The position numbers and the translations under genes were made by a program. From contig CANJUD010000009.1 in NCBI GenBank assembly GCA_947477885.1, forward strand, positions 1 to 64,000: 64,000 bases of DNA, in the 5' to 3' direction. Of this stretch, positions 60,272-64,000 are shown piece after piece; the first letter of the stretch is position 1; every line of letters begins with the position of its first letter. This DNA comes from Bacteroidota bacterium (GTDB lineage Bacteria; Bacteroidota; Bacteroidia; UKL13-3). The notes beneath the pieces are model-generated. The model saw only the letters and a program-made list of their open reading frames with translations, did no database searches and was not told the origin of the DNA.

Positions 60272-61735
60272 ATGACACAACAAAAAATTTGGGGAGAAGG
60301 ACTAACATTCGATGATGTTTTGGTTCTCCCAGCATACTCTCAAGTATTGCCCCGCGATGTATCTACTCGCACAAAACTTACCCGCAACATTTCTATCAAT
60401 GTTCCCATTATCTCTTCAGCAATGGATACTGTTACTGAAAGCCGCCTAGCTATTGCACTAGCGCGCGAAGGAGGCTTAGGTATATTGCACAAAAACATGA
60501 GCATTGAACAGCAAGCTGAACAAGTGCGAAAGGTGAAACGAAGCGAAAGTGGTATGATACTCGACCCCATCACTTTGCCAATCACCGCTACCCTTCATGA
60601 GGTACAGCGACTAATGCGTGAAAATAAAATTGGCGGTATTCCCATAGTCGACAGTCATGGTAAATTGCAGGGAATACTTACCAACCGCGATATGCGTTTT
60701 GAAAGAAATATGGAAAAGAAGGTAGAGGAAGTAATGACCAAAGACCGCTTGATTACAGCCCCACTTGGAACGAGCATGCAACAAGCAGAAAGTATATTAC
60801 AAGAGTACAAAATAGAAAAGCTTCCTGTGGTAGATAAGGATGGGAAACTAGCAGGCCTGATTACGTATAAAGATATTTTGAATGTAAAACACCATCCAAT
60901 TTCTTGCAAAGACGAACACGGCAGACTAATGGTTGGGGCAGCCGTCGGGGTTACTCCAGACACACACGATCGCATTGCAGCACTAGTAAAGGCTAATGTT
61001 GACGTAATAATTATAGATACTGCACATGGCCATTCACAAGGAGTTCTTGATGCGGTGAGGGCGGCTAAAAAACAATTTAGCAGTTTGCAGATAATCGCAG
61101 GAAATATCGCCACGGCTTCAGCGGCTAAAGCTTTATTAGATACGGGAGTTGATGGCATTAAAGTAGGTGTGGGCCCAGGCAGTATTTGCACCACACGCAT
61201 AATTGCTGGCATTGGAGTGCCCCAACTAACGGCTATCATGGAAGCCGCCAATGCTATAAAAGGCAGTGGAGTACCTATTATTGCTGATGGCGGCATCAGA
61301 TACAGCGGAGATATGGTAAAAGCACTTGTAGCAGGAGCCTCATGCATTATGGCCGGCTCTATGTTTGCGGGAACAGAAGAAAGCCCTGGAGAAACAGTTT
61401 TGCTTGATGGCCGCAAATTCAAAAGTTATAGAGGGATGGGCAGTATAGAAGCTATGAAAGAAGGTAGTAAAGACCGCTATTTTCAAGATGCGGAAGAAGA
61501 AATTGCGAAACTAGTTCCTGAAGGGATTGTAGGAATTGTGCCATTTAAAGGTAATTTAGCTGAAGTAGTTTATCAATTTGTTGGCGGCCTCAGAGCAGGA
61601 ATGGGATATGCAGGTTCATCAGATATTGAAACGCTACAAAATGCCCAGTTTGTAAAAATTACTGCTGCTGCTATGAAAGAAAGCCACCCACATGATGTTA
61701 CTATTACCAAAGAAGCTCCAAACTATAGTAGATAA
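60272..61735 (+). CDS. guaB: IMP dehydrogenase
   Basis: The start at 60272 (MTQQKIWGEGLTFDDVLVLP) gives 487 residues, normal for bacterial IMPDH. The catalytic loop with Cys306 is GVGPGSICTTRIIAGIG, and the flap region GMGSIEAMKEGSKDRYFQ is complete. Two CBS domains are inserted (about residues 95-210; LHEVQRLMRENKIGGIPIVD, and ILQEYKIEKLPVVDKDGKLAG). It converts IMP to XMP with NAD, the first committed step to GMP. A TTG six bases upstream is judged not to be the start. Confidence 0.97.
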   Translation: MTQQKIWGEGLTFDDVLVLPAYSQVLPRDVSTRTKLTRNISINVPIISSAMDTVTESRLAIALAREGGLGILHKNMSIEQQAEQVRKVKRSESGMILDPITLPITATLHEVQRLMRENKIGGIPIVDSHGKLQGILTNRDMRFERNMEKKVEEVMTKDRLITAPLGTSMQQAESILQEYKIEKLPVVDKDGKLAGLITYKDILNVKHHPISCKDEHGRLMVGAAVGVTPDTHDRIAALVKANVDVIIIDTAHGHSQGVLDAVRAAKKQFSSLQIIAGNIATASAAKALLDTGVDGIKVGVGPGSICTTRIIAGIGVPQLTAIMEAANAIKGSGVPIIADGGIRYSGDMVKALVAGASCIMAGSMFAGTEESPGETVLLDGRKFKSYRGMGSIEAMKEGSKDRYFQDAEEEIAKLVPEGIVGIVPFKGNLAEVVYQFVGGLRAGMGYAGSSDIETLQNAQFVKITAAAMKESHPHDVTITKEAPNYSR

Positions 61736-61793
61736 ATCTAACATCTGCTAGCTTTGCTATTACTCTAATTGTAGACCTTTTCGAGGGTGTTAT

Positions 61794-61835
61794 AAATAAA
61801 GAAGCCCGCCAAATATTTGGCGGGCTTCTTTATTT
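61794..61835. terminator. Bidirectional terminator between guaB and a T9SS cargo gene
   Basis: A perfect 42-base palindrome centred between 61814 and 61815 (left arm AAATAAAGAAGCCCGCC...), with T-runs on both sides. It terminates rightward guaB and leftward transcription of the gene that ends at 61853. Confidence 0.95.
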
Positions 61836-61852
61836 AATTTACAATCATATCC

Positions 61853-64000
61853 TTATTGCTTTACAACTCTTAAAACAGTGCTAGCAGTATTGCTTTCCAC
61901 ACGCAAAGTATAAACTCCATAAGGTAGATTTTCAGTAGGCAATATAGTAGTTCCATTTGCTTGCGAGTGCATTACAAGTTTACCTTCCATATCATATATG
62001 CTAATACGTGCATTCCCTTCAAGTTCTATGGTAAGTGTATTGTTAAATGGCACAGGCCAAGCTTTAACAGCTTTGCTGAGATTTGAAGCTACGTTTACAA
62101 CGCCAGTATTTTGATTGATACGCAAAGGTGAATTTAGTGAATCACTCAATGTTACCAGACAGGTAGTTGACAATGAGACATTAGAGGCCGCGACCCATCC
62201 CGTAGGTGCATTTCCTGTGCTTCTAACTGTAGGATTATATGTGGTAAATGTACTTCCGCCATTGGTACTTCTATTTAATCGAAGATAATTGCGGTTTGAA
62301 CCATTCAGTTCAACAGAATCATACGTAATAAGCATTGTGCTTGCTACCAATCCAGAGCTGTTAGATGCTGAGATATTATAGTTACGCTTAATGCTAATTC
62401 CGCCTGAGCCATTAGTATAATAATCATGATAACGACTGATAGTGACTGTTCCAGGATTATTGTTGGTGGACAATACTAGGCCTAGTGATCCTATATTGGT
62501 ATTAGACAATGCACTTGCGAAGTAAGTAGATATTTGAAGTGATCCTGAACTGCCTCTGAATGTTTGGCCTGGGCCTTCTATAATATTCGCAGAACTGCCG
62601 AGTGTAACCACATAACCGTTCAGGTTAACAAATCCTTTTGTGAGCGATATAAGGTTGTATATATTACAACCTTGGCCAAGAGAAATACCTGCGGGACGCC
62701 ATATAGATACTCTGTATTGGCTGCCCATTTTAAGGTTATTAATAGCAGATGCCGTAGCATTACCATATATACTCAATAAACCTGCTGTGCTAACGCTATT
62801 ATTTAACGAGCCACCACCAGTTGTTACGCCACTTGTTGCGGTATTTATGGTACCAATAGTTGCACTATATCCATTTATATCAAATACCCCAGTGTCTAGT
62901 GTTAATATTCCATCGCATGTCATGTCTCCACCTAGTCTTACACCTTTTGGTCTGTGAATATATACTGGAGCTTTTGTTTGTACTCTTAATCCCACAACCA
63001 TAGCTGCACCAGTATCGCCTAGTATACTTAAGATACCATTACCCGTGGTATTAACAAGATTTCCTATTCCATAAACAGCAATACTATCTGTACTGGCAGT
63101 TGTCCCCAAATTAAAGTTTACACCTTGATAAGTAAGTGTGCCAGGAGTAAGACCAAGGTTGCCTGTTACGGTCATATTATTAACAGCACGAATACTGAAT
63201 GCTGAAACCAGCTCTATATTTTTATATATATTACTCGAACCAGCTATAGTTTGTGAAGCAGCACCCGCAAACATCATTTTACCTGTTCCGGTGTGTATGC
63301 CATTGTTCATAATGTCTTTGGAAATCACAACAATATTTCCTCCATCATTTAATGTAGTACCTGTGCCTATCACAAGCTGAATATTAATTTTGGTATTTCC
63401 TAACATCGTATATGTTCCCGCTCCATTAACTGCAAGTAGGGCATGGGTATCAGCTGGAAGTGATTGTGGTAAGTAGAATACAATTGCTCCTCCCTGATGG
63501 TCCAAACTACCTAACCGGTTATAAGTACCTTGCACATTAAGCATTCCACCAGTTATGATCGTAATCGTTGCTCCACTATCAATTAGGATATTTCTACAAT
63601 TAGAAACTCCTACAACTGTAGGCATATAGGTGGTAACAATTGAAGGTATTTTCACATTGTCTGAAGAAAGAGGTATGGAATTAGATGCCCAGTTTGCAGG
63701 GGTGCTCCAAAGAGTTGAAACGCCACCAATCCAATCGCATGGAGCTAGAAGAGTTATTTTATAGTCTTCTGCTTCTCCATTTGCAAAAGTGGCACAGGCA
63801 TCAGCTGAAGTAATAACGGTAGATGTGTCAGTAGTTCTGATACGCATTCCTGCAGTACCTGCAACAACTGAAGAAGGCATGATCAGATTATAATTAATTG
63901 TATCTCCAGAGGCCACATTGCTACTAATTAATGAGTACTCGGATGTTTCATAAATTCCATTACGGTTATAGTCAATCCACATAGCAACTTTTTGGGCCTT
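61853..64000 (-). CDS. GEVED-domain T9SS cargo protein (5' end beyond the window)
   Basis: At least 715 residues; no stop or start limits the 5' side before position 64000, so the protein continues beyond the window. The visible N-terminal part is a GEVED domain: KVAMWIDYNRNGIYETSEYS through ANGEAEDYKITLL. The middle consists of repeated short beta units (TVTGNLGLTPGTLTYQGVNFNLGTT; SISLTKG-like strands), like the repeat-rich stalks of Bacteroidota adhesins. The C-terminus (AWPVPFNNTLTIELEGNARISIYDMEGKLVMHSQ through GVYTLRVESNTASTVLRVV) is the T9SS sorting domain. A surface protein, probably adhesive. Confidence 0.85.
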   Translation of the reverse strand, partial: KAQKVAMWIDYNRNGIYETSEYSLISSNVASGDTINYNLIMPSSVVAGTAGMRIRTTDTSTVITSADACATFANGEAEDYKITLLAPCDWIGGVSTLWSTPANWASNSIPLSSDNVKIPSIVTTYMPTVVGVSNCRNILIDSGATITIITGGMLNVQGTYNRLGSLDHQGGAIVFYLPQSLPADTHALLAVNGAGTYTMLGNTKINIQLVIGTGTTLNDGGNIVVISKDIMNNGIHTGTGKMMFAGAASQTIAGSSNIYKNIELVSAFSIRAVNNMTVTGNLGLTPGTLTYQGVNFNLGTTASTDSIAVYGIGNLVNTTGNGILSILGDTGAAMVVGLRVQTKAPVYIHRPKGVRLGGDMTCDGILTLDTGVFDINGYSATIGTINTATSGVTTGGGSLNNSVSTAGLLSIYGNATASAINNLKMGSQYRVSIWRPAGISLGQGCNIYNLISLTKGFVNLNGYVVTLGSSANIIEGPGQTFRGSSGSLQISTYFASALSNTNIGSLGLVLSTNNNPGTVTISRYHDYYTNGSGGISIKRNYNISASNSSGLVASTMLITYDSVELNGSNRNYLRLNRSTNGGSTFTTYNPTVRSTGNAPTGWVAASNVSLSTTCLVTLSDSLNSPLRINQNTGVVNVASNLSKAVKAWPVPFNNTLTIELEGNARISIYDMEGKLVMHSQANGTTILPTENLPYGVYTLRVESNTASTVLRVVKQ

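Noticed and set aside
60655-61422. Long antisense reading frame (255 codons) inside guaB
   Set aside because: It lies fully within a conserved enzyme gene, shows low-complexity composition and no recognisable domain.

Overview
The window is chromosomal DNA from a member of the Bacteroidota, AT-rich and densely coding. The evidence is convergent: exported proteins with type IX secretion (T9SS) C-terminal sorting domains, the T9SS genes porU, porV, two porP/sprF-like genes and gldJ, the bacillithiol gene bshC, SusC-free but lipoprotein-rich envelope genes, and TAnnTTTG-type -7 promoter boxes just upstream of several starts. The exact order or family cannot be fixed from sequence reading alone. 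A gliding or environmental lineage near Chitinophagales, Sphingobacteriales or Cytophagales fits best.

Layout. 1-5.7 kb: intergenic tandem repeats, then two coupled T9SS cargo genes and an EGF-like lipoprotein. 5.7-12.6 kb: cinA, a DUF4197 lipoprotein, a large TPR protein, a PNGase F-like T9SS cargo and rpmE2 (L31 type B). 12.7-17 kb: a lipid block, with a phosphoribosyltransferase, a frameshifted CDP-alcohol phosphatidyltransferase, a cdsA-like gene, acpP, fabF and an O-methyltransferase. 17-23 kb: a phosphatase-type lipoprotein, an ECF sigma factor overlapping a membrane-anchored barrel-like protein, a Lys/Glu-tailed exported protein, rnhA and a TlpA-like thioredoxin. 23-28.4 kb: trpS, hisS, bshC, a 46-residue DUF5522-like gene and a Cys/Met-metabolism PLP enzyme. 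28.4-31.8 kb: an accessory patch with a gene remnant, a ParDE-type toxin-antitoxin pair, rlmN, a remarkable CAGTnnn heptad array and the C-terminal half of a split transketolase. 31.8-38.3 kb: a lipoprotein, a 1023-residue BNR/PKD T9SS cargo, and a TPR / PstS-like / small membrane protein operon. 38.4-44.2 kb: fasciclin protein, exported msrB, MuiA-like protein, aldo/keto reductase and DUF817 protein, separated by several different palindromic repeat elements. 44.4-48.6 kb: lon and the comM-like yifB. 48.7-49.7 kb: an outer-membrane-type gene broken by an in-frame stop.

49.7-60.2 kb is the T9SS locus. porU (C25 sortase) and porV (its shuttle) run leftward with ispF and a FemAB/GNAT-like gene. 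Diverging from them are two tandem porP/sprF-like paralogues and gldJ. PorU cleaves and PorV carries cargo with the sorting domains seen on at least five exported proteins in this same window, so the machine and part of its cargo are encoded together here. guaB and the 3' part of a GEVED-domain T9SS cargo protein, cut by the window edge, close the region.

The most unusual signals are the 27-unit heptad array at 30463-30651, with a related copy and a shared CTGACGCA core elsewhere in the window; two apparently broken conserved genes; and the sigma factor coupled to an inner-membrane/barrel fusion. No complete tRNA, rRNA, CRISPR array or intact insertion sequence was recognised.
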